A stretch of DNA of 64,000 nucleotides, taken from positions 11,793,001-11,857,000 of the forward strand of contig CM072875.1 in the NCBI GenBank assembly GCA_036937835.1, read 5' to 3'. The DNA is from Pampus argenteus (taxonomy: Eukaryota; Chordata; Actinopteri; Scombriformes; Stromateidae). Positions 49,801-61,329 of this stretch are shown here, piece after piece; the stretch's first letter is position 1, and every line of letters begins with the position of its first letter. Both the position numbers and the translations under genes were made by a program. Under the pieces are notes generated by a model, which made no database searches, had not been told where the DNA came from, and saw only the letters and a program-made list of their open reading frames with translations.

Positions 49801-52800
49801 GGCCTCACACATGCTAACATACATTCACAGACACTATACACAAATGCAGATGACCATATCTTCTTCAAACCTATTCTGTTGGGTAGAGAGAAAATAAACA
49901 TCACACACTCTTGTCTTTATTTTTCACTCAGGTATGGTTCAGCAACAGAAGAGCCCGGTGGAGGAAGCAGGCAGGAGCCAATCAACTGATGGCTTTTAAT
50001 CACCTCATCCCCGGGGGTTTCCCTCCATCAGCTATGTCAGGCCTGCAGTCCTATCAGCTGTCAGACAGCCCCTACCCTCCTTCTTCTATAGCTCAAGGTG
50101 GGCACAACTTTGGCTTTTAAAAATCTGATCACAGTGGCTCTGAATCAGCGGCAAATTGAGTAATTGATATATGAAAATGGGATTCTAAAAAGCATGTTTT
50201 ATTTCCAGCAGCATCGGAGCAGCCCGGTACAGTCCACCGACCACAGCCTCTGCCCCCCACCTCTGTGCACCAGAGTGGGCTCGGCTCGTCAGCAGGCTCC
50301 CAAGACGGAGGCTCTGCATACTGCCTGTCTTCCGGACGTCACAGCTTCTCAGGATACTCTGACAGCTTTGTGGCCCCGACAGGACATACCAACACTGTCA
50401 ACCCTACCATCAGCAACAGCCTCTCACCACAGGTTTGTCTATACATCCGTTATTGAAACACAAAGCACAAAATACATGTAGAATCAGTATATGTGCATAC
50501 ATATACATATATACACATACATTCTGTCTCAAACAAACACACACACATCACACCAGGTAACAGGAGGCCTTCATCTGGTTTATGAAATGCACCATATGGA
50601 AGGCTAATGATACACACAAACACACACCTCTGTGTGTGACCTAGGAGATGTCATTGTGGCGACATTGATGAAAACCTTGTTAGGCTAAAAAACATGGTAG
50701 CTTTTCATTTTTGTTTATTCTGATGAGTTTAAAATGTGGCAAACGTCAGTCTTTGGGGAGGGAGAAAGTGGCAGATATGAGCAAGGATGTATGGATGTCG
50801 GATGATGACACAAATCAAAACTGAAAAGACAATTATGGCTGATTACACAGTCATCAGTGTCCATCAGTGGCTCCCTACAAGCCCAGAAGATGGACTAACA
50901 GGCGGAAAACGAGCTTTTAACCGCCACAAAGGGTGGCTAGCCCACATGCAATGCATGCTGGGTACTAATTCCCATGAGAGAGAATCTCACTCCTGTCAGG
51001 CACAGATAAAAAACTGCCTCAGGCAGGTTTGCTACTATGTGAATGCCTGGGGATATATGTATATTAAAAAAGAGGATCTTTGTTCTATGGCTGCCAGGGT
51101 GTGCAGCCAGAAAGTGGTAGGTGGCACCATTGTGGCTAAGGGAATAATTGACTGCTTTGATATCTGAGAACTAGTTATGCTAGAATGTTTTTGTTTCCTT
51201 CTTCCTCAAGAACCAGCCATATGTATAACATTGGCCTTTGGGAAGTTGTATTTGTAATGGACAGGTAGAAGTGTAGAAAGACAGGGAAGAATGAAGATTA
51301 TGATGTGTGGCATGCAAACTTCTCAGATCAGATTTAAGTGTCACTGGTTAAGCCAGCTGTGCTAACTCATCATCTGATTTTACTTTGTTAAACCACAATT
51401 GGTATGCAAACCTGTTAGTTGCCGCCCTGTATTAAAGGCTGTGGTGTGAGTTCACACACCCACAGGGTCACCAAGCGACTTTAACTCCAGTAAAGAGGCC
51501 AAAGGTGCTGTGCCCTCGTGGATGGTTTCAGCATCAACCTTAGTAGGCAGCTCGGTACAGAATGGACATCTCATCTTGCATCAGGACGGCGTGCCTGGAA
51601 TGTTTTCTCAGTCTGGAATTGCAATCACAGGATGTTCCAGTGTCTTAATTGATTGGAATGAAGTAATCTATCCCCTCGTAACAAAGTGTGTAATTTATGC
51701 AAATGACTCACTTTGTTGGCTAATTTGTTTTAATTCATGTATTCATTGCAGCTGTTTGAATGTATATTGCAATACAGTTTTCTCCATTTCAGACGTGGAT
51801 AAAAATTAATTTCCCGATTTTAACTTAATAAGAGAGAGGAAATGAGAATTGATTAAATTCTATGACATTGGCAGTTAATAAAGACCCTTTTGCTCTTTAG
51901 AAAACTTTACAACTTATTTTTTCATGAAGCTACACTGCTTGGTCTATTTGGTGTTAAATTGTCCCTGGAATTATCTGATCATCTGAACTTTATGTTCTCT
52001 AAATTTGTCTATGAAAACTACTCAACACTATCTACTGCTCTGTATCCATCAGGAGATTCAGAGGTTCAGTTAACTCCAGATATGGTCACATTAGCACGCC
52101 ATGCGGTATTTGATATGGTTAAGGTTTACGTTAGATAGCTGATATTGTTTTCTGAGCAGTTTGCTCTGCGCACATAGCAGCACTTAGGCCAGTGGTCTCC
52201 CTGTGGTGCGAGGTCTCTGGCGTCTCACTGCTGATCTGGTGCATACCAAAGGAATCCTTTCTCATCAAGTAAGCGAGCGGCTGGGATTTGCACCCCCCTG
52301 CGCCCTAATCCCCGGAACAACCTCAAAACAGACACACCATTGGGAACTGCTGCCGTTTCAGTGGCAGAGAGGCATTAGAGAGAGTAACATGTGAAGCATG
52401 TGTAATAAATATACAGCGCTGTACTACTAGGACAAAAAATCTTTACGTGGCACCACCAGAAGTTTATATATTTAGTTGTAGTCATTTAATCAATTCAATT
52501 ATTAATTAATATTGACAATTAAAACATATGTGTTGTATAGCTGTACAAATATGTAAGGACTGTTTGGAGTGACATTTAAAAAAAAGTAAAAGAAATACTG
52601 TTCTTGTGGTCAGCAGCAATGTTGTGTTTGTCAGATGTGTGAGTTCAAATCACTCTGACAGACCAAATCGGGAATTACATACATTAAAGACACCTGAGGT
52701 TGCTCAGTATGTGCACACACACATACGTGTTATGTGTGTGTGCCATATGGCTGTCAGTCGGGAGAGCCCTTATTTTTACATCACTCAGCATTACTCCTGC

Positions 52801-53009
52801 TATTTTGAGTGTATTTGGTTTTGTGGTTGGCTTCTCCTCTTTTTTCTTTTACATGGACTCTAACTCTTTCCCGGTAAATCTTGTTCTCTCTTTCACTCCA
52901 TTTTTTTAGACATTTTCATGACTTTGCTTCTCACGCAAACCTATGTTGCAGCTGTTCACAATGTATCACCGATATCCCTACACCCCTGACATCAGAGCAA
53001 AAAATGTTT

Positions 53010-53051
<42 letters not shown>

Positions 53052-55346
53052 CTGTTACATACACACTTCCACATGTAGGAGAGGTAGCTCTCACATACAC
53101 AAACATTACTTACCGGTACTCATCGTTCCCACGTACCATTTGGCCTCTTATTCCTGGCCACAAAAGGACACATTTTAGGGTATGAAGAGAAAGTGAGAGA
53201 GATAGAAAGAGAGAGAGAATATTAAAAAAAAGTACACTGCTTTAAACAGATGCATCAGATGTACTGTTTTTTTCTACTTGAATTCTCCTTAAATTACATC
53301 ACATTCTCATCAATGAATTTCAGACTATTCATTTATTTTCTATTTATTCCATTAGTGACAAAATGCTGAATATAACAACTGTCACAACAAGGAAAAACAT
53401 ACACACATACACAAAAAACCTCTTTCATCTACTTCTATATATATTAACAGTATGAGTTGAACAGAAACCACAATCACTGAATTCTTTAGACACCATCAGT
53501 CCTCCAGTCATTCAGTAAAAACAAACCATGTGTGAGGGAAGCCTGCAAGAATGCATTTTTTAAAATGAACAAGGAGCGAGCCTGCAGGTTTTAGCCCACC
53601 CGAGTAGAGTAAAAGATTTAAGAGTTAATAAATGTTCTGTTCACGTTGTGCTATATTTCATTTTAATTCTCTTTGATTGTTTTACTTGAATGTTGTTAAA
53701 TTCTGTACAAATATGTTCTGATGATCTTCTCATCATGAGCATGGTGCAACAAGAACATTGTATATTTTAATCACCGTTTTCCTCTGTCTCTCTCCACAGG
53801 TGATGGGCCTTTTGAACCCAGGTGGAGTACCACATCAGTCCCAGAGTGACTTTGCCCTCTCCCCACTGACTGGAGGCCTGGAGCCTAACAGTGGCATGAC
53901 TACTAGCTGTCATGGCTCCCAGCGCCTGGAGGCTTTACCGGGCCTGACCAGTATTCCCACCTTGCCTAGCACCCAGTCTTACTGCCCAACCTCCTACACC
54001 TCCCCAGCCTACGCCATGGACCACCATCCATCCTACCAGTATGGACAATACAGTCAGAGCAAGGTATGCTTGAAATACACTCTGTTCTTAGGTTCTCTGT
54101 TTTTGTAACCCCTGCTCTAGCTGTTTTTTTTCTTATATTGTCTGACTAACAACCCATGCTAATTGCACAGACCCCTCTGATGAGCGAACTTCTCAAATCA
54201 CCCCACTCTGTGCTGAAATTACATGTATGTTAGAGACCGTTAGTGACCAGATTACCTCAGTTTACATTACCATCATCTGACTATCCATGTGGCCCAATGC
54301 GGAGGCAAGTCAGGGTCTTATCCCAACCCACATATTTTCAGTCACTGTCCTTTCATGACCTTGTATGATGAGCCTGCCCATCAACCCCTAGCGTAGCTCA
54401 CCTAGCCATGTAACGACCCCCATGTAACCAAGATAGCCGCCCAAATGAAAGGAGCCACTTCCCAAAGCATGTTTGACAGGAGGCAGGGGGAGTGTGTGGG
54501 TCAGAGCGCTGTGTTGTTGAGGCTGATCCAGGGTACACTACCACATGTTGACTGGCCCATCAGTGGCAACATCTTGATGTCATTAATTTAGCCAGTCCTG
54601 GGAGAGACCCACATGTAGCTTTTGGGGGTTTGGTGAAATGTGTGTGTATATGTGTATATGTGGGCGCAGGCATGTATGTGTCTGTGTGTGTACAAAGGGA
54701 GGGTAAGGGGCTCTTTAACAGGGGGCGATTATGGCCCTTGGCAGGCTGGGATTAGAACCATGTGTCCCACTGGAGGTCAGATTTAGAGTTGTTATTGATC
54801 AGTGGAGCACAGCCAGATATCCAGGCTAAGGCTCAGTGTCAGGCTAGTTTCACCAGCCACATTAGGTTCAAAGAACGTCCAGAGATTCCCAAAGCAATTC
54901 ACCTGTTTTTTTTTTAGTTTTATTATTTAACCTAAGACCTCAGTTTCCATTCTCACCTGCTCTGACCTGCTTTTAAACACTACTCCCTTCTGTTATATGC
55001 ATTCTTTCTTGTCAAAATCACACCTCTCATTGTCAATGTCCCATTTCACATTGTTTGCTATCTTAACCATCAGAGGATTTAAAGAGTTATAGCTGAATGA
55101 AATCCATCATGCAGAAAGGATGTCTTTAACCCCTCCTTCTGTCTCTCCCTGCCTTCCTCAGGTGCCTTTCATTATATGAAGCCCCCAACATGGCCTGAGC
55201 AGGAGGCTTCCCCTGGCAAGAACACCCCCACCCGCTGCCTTTGCCAAGATTCCCAGGCAGACAAGAGTACAACCAGAGTAGCTGAGTGGGTGAAAGGGTT
55301 GAGGTGTTCTCCCTCAGCAAGGGAACCACTTGAGATGGAGGTGTAG
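38593..55346 (+). CDS. pax3: Paired box transcription factor Pax3
   Basis: DNA-binding regulator of neural tube, neural crest and muscle progenitors. Exons: 38593-38677, 39290-39525, 39848-39977, 40271-40414, 49142-49341, 49932-50097, 50209-50432, 53800-54058 or -54063, and 55162 onward. Exon 3 (130 bp) and exon 6 (166 bp) have the sizes I know for human PAX3. The paired domain spans about 34-161 ([20 protein letters not shown]), the octapeptide [10 protein letters not shown] 189-198, and the homeodomain 220-279 (QRRSRTTF...[13 protein letters not shown]) with Ser at homeodomain position 50. A Ser/Pro/Thr-rich activation domain follows, with GLSPL-type GGLEP and [11 protein letters not shown]7 is the alternative; the QYGQYSQS tail, AFHYMKP and synteny favour PAX3. 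The 3' end is ambiguous: a GC donor gives about 542 aa ending at 55346, whereas the GT donor at 54064 gives 488 aa ending at 55179. Confidence 0.95.
43826..43886. repeat. (GATA)n microsatellite in pax3 intron 4
   Basis: About 15 tetramers of GATA with two GGAT variants. The '[13 protein letters not shown]' minus-strand open frame here is an artefact of the repeat. Confidence 0.9.
45726..45862. repeat. (TCTCC)n pentanucleotide array in pax3 intron 4
   Basis: About 27 perfect TCTCC units over 137 bp with no interruption. The plus strand is pure pyrimidine and the minus strand pure purine (GGAGA). A pentamer has no stop in any frame here, which explains the open frames on both strands. Perfect purity over this length implies high mutability. 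Confidence 0.97.
50433..53799 (+). other. pax3: pax3 intron 7
   Basis: No exon is supported within these 3.4 kb. A perfect (AC)n run of 18 units lies at 53,013-53,048 and shorter CA tracts near 50,535-50,640. The remainder is unique, AT-rich intronic DNA with no recognised element. Confidence 0.55.
53013..53048. repeat. (AC)n microsatellite in pax3 intron 7
   Basis: Eighteen uninterrupted AC dinucleotides. Confidence 0.9.
54064..55161 (+). other. pax3: pax3 intron 8 with short read-through extension
   Basis: If exon 8 is not spliced, translation continues 14 codons past the GT donor and stops at 54106-54108 ([14 protein letters not shown]), the kind of read-through C-terminus known among human PAX3 isoforms. 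The rest of this 1.1 kb holds a GT-rich stretch near 54,640-54,700 and no other exon. Confidence 0.5.
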
Positions 55347-56365
55347 TGATGGCGATGGAGGGGGTTGACTGGAATAATTAGGACCAAAAGAGCAGCCTCT
55401 CCTGTTACCTGGCACTGGCTTTGCTTGTGCGTCACGTCACGCTCCAAGGAGCGAGCACGGTTGTCCATGCTTGGAAAGAAAAGGAAAAGGGGTGGGAGGG
55501 GAAAGTAAATACATTCAAGATTCTGTGTTTGATTTTTGTAATAAGTGGCAGAGATGCAAGTTGAGATGGACTTTGTGAGCAGTTTTGCCCCCTTGTGCTT
55601 TTGGGGCCAACCTGATAGACAAAAGGTGGATTCTTATGGTTGATGGTTATCAAAAGGCTGGATGGTGATAACTTATTGCCTTCAGCTATAAGGATCTCTT
55701 CATCACAATGTCTCATGAAAATGATATTACTGTACTTTGATGTGATTCTTGTATAAGGCGATGAAAATGTGACTACACCGGGAAAAGCAGCAAAAAGGCA
55801 TGAATCGAAGCTGAGTAGAGTCATAGCGAAACCACTGCAACCCAAAGAAAGTGCAATACATTCATACCTCATGTGATGTAAATTTAACATGGTTTAAATA
55901 TCCCTGATTATATCCTCAAAAACACGCTCTCTGTTTTTAATGTCATTCATTTTGGGTTGTGTGCATTGATCAATCAGGGGAAATCATCAAGCGATGAAAA
56001 ACAGCAAATGTAGTCATAATGTCATTAAGCCAAAAAATTGTCTGCCAGTGAATACATTATTCAGTTTGACAGTTAATTTTTTTTTTGTTTTTTTTTTTTG
56101 TGTGCATGTGTTAAATTAGTTTTCAACAGGAACTTGCATTTCTTATTTATTTAGTGTTGTTCAAGTGTTCTGTCACTTCTGTGTGTCGTCTTGTATAAGT
56201 GCTCTTAAGAGCTTAAGTAAGTCTCATACAGTGTTCATTATTCATGTTTTTTTTTTCCTTTTGTATAATTTTCATTTACATTGGCATACAATGATTTTGT
56301 TGTAAGAAGTTTTGTGTACAATACAGCACTATTTACTATTTATAATAAAGTATATAAAAATGCAG
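55347..56365 (+). other. pax3: pax3 3' UTR with poly(A) signal
   Basis: AT-rich trailer ending with a canonical AATAAA at 56344-56349 and a GT-rich element shortly after. The 3' UTR would be about 1.0 kb (or 1.2 kb if the 55179 stop is used). Confidence 0.65.
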
Positions 56366-57851
56366 GAGGTTGTGACTTTGAATGGGTGTCACTTATACTA
56401 TAAGGTACACATGGTGCCTATTTGATAAGCCAATTCCAGTATTTTTAGTCTCATTATATTTCACTTCACTTCACTTCACCATTTATCCTCCACAATTGTA
56501 TTCCTACAAGTGTGGAGGAGGCTTTTAAACGCCTTCATGTTAGGAAATTAAATCTTCTTTCTTTCTAAACATGCCAGCTGCTTTTCACCTTCTATCTGTA
56601 AAGATAGTGACAATACATACTTTCTGTGAGCTGCAAGTCTCATGCACACTCCTAGAGCACTAAATCATAAATATATACTCTTTTATAACCACTCCTTTTG
56701 GACAAATTCCTGCTCCCTAAGGGCTCCTTCACACCCCTTAATGACTAAAGCAGAGCTGCTGTAAATTATATAAGCACAGTGGTCCGCAGACACACTGAGA
56801 CATCAGTCACTGACATGGCTGTACAGGGTTCAGAGGCTTTTGGCTCTCATTTCCAAACAGAATGGAAGTGTTCGCCCAGTTGGCAGACTCTTCAAAAGGT
56901 TACAGATATCACCGGTGAGTTTTTATCACTCCCTCTTTTTCTCCCCCCTTCCCTTCTGGAGGATTGAAGGATCAGGTATGCAGTTGTTCATGTCATTCAG
57001 GGTGTAAGTCTAATATAAGGGGCGTGAATGTGAAAATAATGTTTTTGTGTTTTACTATGCAGTTAAATATTTTTTGACATATCTGTATTTGTATGTCAAT
57101 ATGTTTATTTGTTGTATATAGTTTGTGTGTCCAACATGGCCAATGATAAGATCAAGGCAAGATCACATTTCACCATTTCACTATTTTCTTTGCTCTTTTT
57201 TTTTTTTTTCTTTTACAAGCGCTTAACTTGTAAGACACAATGAGTGAAAATGCTAAAGGGGTTGCTTTAGAGCGGAGTGTCAGTCAAGCAGCAACACACT
57301 GGAGACAACTTAACCTCTGACCCCAACCCTCTTTGAAATGAGTAGACTACTTGACCGGAGCTGACAACAATCCAAGAGTCTCTGCAGATTCCAAAACCCA
57401 AATTGAAAGTGAAGGAAAGATCGTAAAGAGGACTGGGTTGCAAAAGAAAAAAGTTTCAGATCGGAAAAGACTTGTAAGGTTAGGAAAATACTTTAAACCA
57501 AAATGCCCTTGGAGAAATGTAATGTAATGTATCTTAGACTGTATGCTCAGTTTAATAGATTCTATAGAAATCATAAAAACAAGGACGTGCTTGTGCTTCT
57601 ATGATCTTTTGGTTGTTTTCAATAGGAAAGAAAATGATTGGGTTTTATCTCTGAAATGCAGCCTTATCAAGACTCTTGAAGAGTGGGTGGATGACTCACA
57701 GCGTGCCTTTCCTAAAGTGGTGTACTGTAGTGCCTGCCTTGCACACTTTCCATCTGTACTCCTTCCTCATCCCATGTGTCTTTCTCTACCTTGCTTTGGT
57801 TTGCTTTATTTTGATTCCCTGCTCGGTGTCTCTTCCGCCACTGATTTTGAA
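56366..57851. other. Spacer between pax3 and the KCNE gene
   Basis: No coding exon is supported. It should contain the promoter and any untranslated exon of the KCNE gene; a plausible donor follows CAGATATCACCG at 56,913, but no acceptor can be tied to it. A poly-T tract lies near 57,195-57,215. The open frame running into the KCNE CDS from 57543 has no family similarity upstream of 57852. Confidence 0.4.
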
Positions 57852-58235
57852 ATGAAACACATGAACCGGACCCTCCTGCTTTCTCTGCTCTACAGATGCC
57901 AGCAGATTCTTGAAGACACTGGTGTCGACATCAACGGGCACCAGCTCAACAGGACTGTTTCCAGCACCACAGGGAGCCCTCTGTCCAGCACCAGCTCGGT
58001 GTCCACCATCTTCACTTCCAGGGAGGCCTACGACAATGCTTATTTTTACATCCTGTTTGTCATGATTTTCTACTCCTTCCTTGCCATGACACTTTTTATG
58101 TGCTTCATAGGCAGCGACGAGGAGAAAAAGGAGGAGTATGAGGAGTTCATAAGTTCTGGGCAGCCATCAACACAACAATTCAACACAGGCCACATGGCAG
58201 AGAAGTTTTACTTTGAAGAAGAGAGCAGCCTGTGA
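57852..58235 (+). CDS. KCNE-family voltage-gated K+ channel beta subunit (KCNE4/KCNE5-like)
   Basis: Single-pass auxiliary subunit expected to modulate KCNQ/Kv channel gating at the plasma membrane. One coding exon, 127 aa from the ATG at 57852, or 124 aa from the ATG at 57861 (MNRTLLL). The N-terminal ectodomain has two N-glycosylation sequons (NRT at 5-7 and 33-35) and a Ser/Thr-rich stretch. The transmembrane segment is about 64-86 and begins AYFYILFVMIFYSFLAM, close to the xYxYILxxMxFY signature of KCNE3, KCNE4 and KCNE5. It is followed by an acidic GSDEEKKEEYEEF instead of the usual basic SKRRE/RSRK. Single-exon coding and length fit the family. Position near acsl3/pax3 suggests kcne4, but the transmembrane core and N-terminus look more like KCNE5, so I leave the symbol open. 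Confidence 0.8.
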   Translation: MKHMNRTLLLSLLYRCQQILEDTGVDINGHQLNRTVSSTTGSPLSSTSSVSTIFTSREAYDNAYFYILFVMIFYSFLAMTLFMCFIGSDEEKKEEYEEFISSGQPSTQQFNTGHMAEKFYFEEESSL

Positions 58236-58936
58236 GCCACAAGCTTTCTGAAGAGAGGGAGGGAGGGAATTAACGCATGGGGGATGTTTTGACAGTCACC
58301 AAGCCAGAAAAATGTCAGCACGGATGACTCAGGCAAGACCTGCTAGTGATTTTGTAAAAACCTGAGGATCACCCCCCGATCTGACAATCAAAAAATCTCA
58401 TGCAAGCAGGCCAGCAGGCAGGCAGGAGGACACGGCTGCCTCTGATGATCTGACAGAAGGGTGGAAACATGGAGAAGTGTGGGTCAGTGGCAGGCCGGAA
58501 TCTCCTCCTGTGAGGCCCAATCAGGATCAATAACACCGGGGCCTTCGACATGCACACACCACAGGGAACCATGGATACCTCAGCAGACTGATGGTGTGGA
58601 CAACATAGACACTATGTGTATATGAGTTTGTGTGTGTGTGTGTGTGCATTTCTGAGGAAGAGTATTGACTTGCCATTGCATTTTCCATTCTATGAATTCA
58701 GTTTGAACAAATTATATTACCAAAATACTGAAAGAATCAGTATTTTACTTAATTTGTGATCAAATCGTTTACAAACTTTTATACTAGACTTGAATATGGC
58801 GGATAAATTAATAAACTAATTGTGAGAATCTGAATATGGGGTGTCACTGGTGTAGTCTCTTTGATATCCTTTTGACAGAATCGACCAAATATATCCTGAC
58901 AAAATGCACATCAACATTTCTTCTGAATGAAATAAA
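58236..58936 (+). other. 3' UTR of the KCNE gene
   Basis: Two canonical AATAAA signals, at 58810-58815 and 58931-58936, could end the transcript, giving a 3' UTR of about 0.6-0.7 kb. A (GT)n run lies near 58,628-58,645. Confidence 0.5.
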
Positions 58937-60794
58937 AATGACACCACACTCAAATTGACTCTAATTAGCACGAAAGGCTCCGTGCATCAGTCAGAGAGGC
59001 CTGAGCGACATTCCTTTGCCATTACATTTGTAACTGAATCTTTGGAGGACTGGACAGGGCCGCTTTAACCTCTCGGTGACCCTTATGATCTAAGTTTACA
59101 AAGCTGTGGCGAAACGTGAAGCCGAGACTCGTTCTGTAGAATTAACTTCAATTGCTCTGCAGGATTGTGGGGAGGATCTTACAGAGGACACACGCTTCTG
59201 ATTTGCACTACACGTCGCTAGCATTATCTTTGCGGCAGAAGGGGAAGAGAGCTTTACATAAAACGGGACTGGCAGCTGAGCAGGTACAGTGTTCGGGTTG
59301 ACGATTCACATGCACAGACGCATCAGGGACAGAAAGACACATATCTACATATTTGCATTATATATTGCATTGAAATTAAATCTCCGGGGTCAAAGGTTGC
59401 GCAAGGACTGACAATGCTTGTCTAATTTGAACTATCCGCTCCTGGGTTATGCCGGTGCCTGAGGCCATGTGGACCTGTTTTCCTCTTCTCCACTCCTAAT
59501 TAAATTTTTGTCTCATCCTCCTGCCTTGAAGTTCTGGGGTCACCACGTGTAGACTATTCCGAGCCAAAACAGCAGTGTCCCTTATAGGCTGATTTAACTC
59601 TCACCAGATAGTGCTGACTGAATAATGTGCTTTTATTATGTTGCCTATAACTGAGAGTTGACAGTTGCTTTGATTTTAACAAACACTTGTGATATGAGTG
59701 TTGTGGAGTGTGTTCTCAACGTAACATAAATTCAAAGGTTATTTCTTATGTGTTTTGGAGGAAGACTCTGATGAGAGAGTAAAGACACTGTGCATGATGG
59801 GTATTGGTGTTTTTCTTGTGATAACTTCAAGATGCTTATTTTGATGAGAGATGCCTTTAAAGCCTTTAAAATCGCATCTTCATTCATCTCCACATTGCAT
59901 ACTAGAAAGAAGACTCTTAAGTGGTGAATCACAGTTTAGGGCATCTGAAGAAGAAAACAACAACAACAACACCTTCTGTTTCATTGACTGTCTCCATGAT
60001 AATGATGACAAAGCTCAGCTTTCCCTCAGAAACTGTGGATATGCTGCCATCCGTTGATGAAGATGTGAAACTGCCCAAATCCAGAGTCTTTATTGCTGGA
60101 AACTGTCAGAAGAGTGAAGAGATTTGGCATTGATATAACTATAGAGGAATATTGTTAAATCAGACCTTTTGGATATGGTTTTTAGAACAAACTTTCATCT
60201 GTAGGAATATATGTATTACATGAGTTTTTAAAAGAGAAAATCCTGATTACCTACCTGTGGCAGTAGATCAGTAGATAATCAGTAGACAACTGGAGACAAA
60301 TGGAAAATAACTGTTTAAAGGTTAAAAATCTCTTTGTAAGTTTTATTTATGTATTTAGTTACACACAGGAAACCGATCTGGTATATAAGATCCAGTTAGA
60401 GGTTCAAAGGTTTATGTTGTTTACTTATACACTTCTGATAAGCGTGATCATTATATCATTATCTGCCAAAATAAATAAACTATCTTACATTCTTACATCA
60501 TGTCAGAATTTATGATTTTAATGCATTCTCAGTATTCTCTAAACACATTAAGTGTTTTGTTGGAGTGTGGTATAAGACACAGGTGTAGGTTTAAGTTTTC
60601 TTCAGGGAGTTCCCAAAGCTATTTAGAGCCGATAACTACACAACCATAAACAAAGTCAATACCAAAGAAAATCAGGATAAAAAAAAAATCCAGTTGCCCT
60701 AAAGGTCTAGTTAATGGATAGTTGTTGTTGGGATGTGTTTAACTGATACTGACCAAAACCTTTAAGGGACTGTTGTATGGACGTCTATGAGAAA
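58937..60794. other. Unassigned intergenic DNA
   Basis: I see no gene, repeat family or RNA here that I can support. Open frames are under 75 codons and without recognisable similarity; a short (AAC)n tract lies near 59,957-59,971. Confidence 0.5.

Positions 60795-60854
<60 letters not shown>
60795..60854. repeat. (ATAG)n microsatellite
   Basis: Fifteen uninterrupted ATAG tetramers. Confidence 0.95.
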
Positions 60855-60894
60855 CCGATAAAGGAGAGTATGACTTAGGGGTCGTCTACCTTAT

Positions 60895-60957
60895 GATTAC
60901 GTAGCGTTACGTACGTTACGTAGCGTTACGTACATTACGTAAGTTACATATCGTAAC
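60895..60957. repeat. Short tandem array of GTTACGTA(G)C units
   Basis: Six or so copies of a 9-10 bp unit, alternating GTTACGTAC and GTTACGTAGC, with five TACGTA palindromes. The last copies are degenerate (GTTACATATCGTAAC). It lies 40 bp after the (ATAG)n array. CpG in each unit is unusual for non-island teleost DNA. Confidence 0.8.
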
Positions 60958-61329
60958 CCCTGTCGCTATTTCACGGCATGTATTCAGTTCATGAAAGTCA
61001 ATTGTACCATTTTGGTCTCTTAAATAAAGACTCTATGAGAGTTGGCCGTTCAGTTTATTTGGTGAGTACGTTTAGTTTTACTCCCGTGTTTTTTTTCGAC
61101 AGCAACAACACAATCACAGTTGACGTGAATCGCGACGTGCTAGCTAAGGTAGTTTGCTAACAGTAACGGCCGGGTTAGCTTCACCTGCTTGTTTGAATAT
61201 GGTCACTTGTGGCTCCAAAATACTAAGATGGCGTGGACCTACAAACTCCTAGCTTCAACAGTGAAGTCAAACTGTGAATTTACTTTTTGGTAAATAAACT
61301 TGTTGCACTCTGGATTTGTAACAAATAGA

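Noticed and set aside
52140..52400. Possible tRNA-derived SINE in pax3 intron 7
   Set aside because: I looked for A-box and B-box promoter motifs and a tailed end and could not find a convincing set.
55126..55890. Minus-strand frames (98 and 152 codons) over pax3 exon 9 and 3' UTR
   Set aside because: Antisense to the real exon 9 and UTR, without similarity or promoter evidence.
57543..57851. N-terminal extension of the KCNE open frame
   Set aside because: The upstream 103 residues have no KCNE similarity, would place an unrelated sequence before the short glycosylated ectodomain, and include intron/UTR-like T-rich DNA.
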